In this document: positions 63,649 through 64,000 of the stretch, piece after piece
How the letters are laid out: each line of letters begins with the position of its first letter
How positions within the stretch are numbered: position 1 is the first letter of the stretch
Assembly (NCBI GenBank): GCA_030655015.1
Contig: JAURWJ010000006.1
Coordinates: 32,514 to 96,513 of the forward strand
DNA length: 64,000 nucleotides
Origin: Methylotenera sp.
GTDB taxonomy: Bacteria > Pseudomonadota > Gammaproteobacteria > Burkholderiales > Methylophilaceae
Direction: 5' to 3'
Translations under genes and position numbers: made by a program
The notes under the pieces: generated by a model
What the model was told of the DNA's origin: nothing
The model's database searches: none
What the model saw: the letters and a program-made list of their open reading frames with translations, nothing else

Positions 63649-64000
63649 TTATTCGCTTATGTTTTCAATGATATTGCTGATGATTCCTGAGCGGTTCAGC
63701 GTGTAAAAATGCAAGCTTGGTACACCCCAAACTTGCAAGGTCTCGCATAGCTCGCTCACTACATCTACGCCAAACGCACGTAATGAAGGCATATCATCGG
63801 CATATTCTTCAAGACGCATTCTCAGCCACCTAGGAATCTCTGCCCCACAAACATTTGAAAAACGTGCTAATTGGGTAATGTTATAAATCGGCATAATGCC
63901 AGGTACAATCGGGATGTTGATGCCAGCAGTTTCACATTGATCTAAAAATCTAAAATAAGCATCTGCATTATAAAAGTACTGGGTAATCGCTGAAGTTGCG
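63649..64000 (-). CDS. metF: 5,10-methylenetetrahydrofolate reductase, C-terminal part (runs off right edge)
   Basis: The minus strand is open from the window edge to a stop at 63649, about 117 codons. It contains ITQYFYNADAYFRFLDQCET, INIPIVPGIMPIYNITQLAR, CGAEIPRWLRMRLEEYADD and GVPSLHFYTLNRS, which are the C-terminal third of the MetF barrel. The enzyme makes 5-methyltetrahydrofolate for methionine synthesis. The start lies beyond the window. Confidence 0.95.
   Translation of the reverse strand, partial: ATSAITQYFYNADAYFRFLDQCETAGINIPIVPGIMPIYNITQLARFSNVCGAEIPRWLRMRLEEYADDMPSLRAFGVDVVSELCETLQVWGVPSLHFYTLNRSGIISNIIENISE

Overview
The window looks like chromosome of a betaproteobacterial methylotroph, most likely a member of the Methylophilaceae close to Methylotenera. 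This is inferred from an isolated pqqA, a 6-phosphogluconate dehydrogenase typical of the ribulose monophosphate cycle, the GlnK-AmtB pair, the style of the nos cluster and the many c-di-GMP proteins. No rRNA or species marker is present, so the family-level call is an inference.

Layout. 1-0.9 kb: comM (cut by the left edge) and ubiK. 1-3.9 kb: a TorF-type porin, then glnK-amtB for ammonium uptake. 3.9-8.5 kb: an LTA-synthase-like membrane phosphoglycerol transferase, a very unusual barrel/WaaP-like kinase fusion, and the 23-residue PQQ precursor pqqA. 8.6-22.7 kb: mostly housekeeping genes (diguanylate cyclase, mltA, apaG, thiG-thiS, dienelactone hydrolase, gnd, a Cache-PAS-GGDEF-EAL protein, a lysozyme-inhibitor-like lipoprotein, a Sua5/TsaC-type enzyme, a cupin, and an alkB/alkA-like repair pair). 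22.9-28.8 kb: an apparent signalling unit made of an OprP-like porin with a frameshifted end, a PhnD-type binding lipoprotein, a HAMP-GAF-PAS-GGDEF-EAL protein and a CAP-domain protein.

30-57 kb is a nitric oxide/nitrous oxide respiration island. A minus-strand operon holds a DUF59 Fe-S factor, three NnrS-like membrane proteins and a DUF2249 protein. It faces nsrR (NO-sensing Rrf2 regulator). A cysteine-free Crp/Fnr (DNR-like) regulator faces nosZ, which is followed by nosR, an unnamed membrane gene, nosD, nosF, nosY and nosL. The nosZ upstream region has three NsrR-like boxes followed by one FNR/DNR box placed as expected for a class II activated promoter. A 42-base stretch of it is repeated, with 3 mismatches, ahead of nsrR. 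A DUF4186 gene, a canonical nnrS and cidA/lrgB-like genes lie on the far side of a mobile element.

44.57-54.26 kb is a 9.7 kb integrative element inserted just after nosL. It has 21-bp direct repeats at both ends, integrase arm-type repeats inside both ends, a P4-type tyrosine integrase, an AlpA-like regulator, a DUF1376 protein and paired small island genes. Its accessory cargo is an operon of zinc-ribbon/RDD/pilin-like, zinc-ribbon/PrsW protease and small membrane proteins, a CoiA-like nuclease divergent from a membrane zinc-ribbon protein, and a fragment resembling the HsdR C-terminus. This cargo is the best candidate for an undescribed system.

57.5-64 kb: a conserved 39-residue basic protein, a PAS-PAS-GGDEF-EAL protein, a large soluble Cache-CheW protein, a DUF3820 protein, tRNA-Asp and tRNA-Val, and the C-terminal part of metF running off the right edge.
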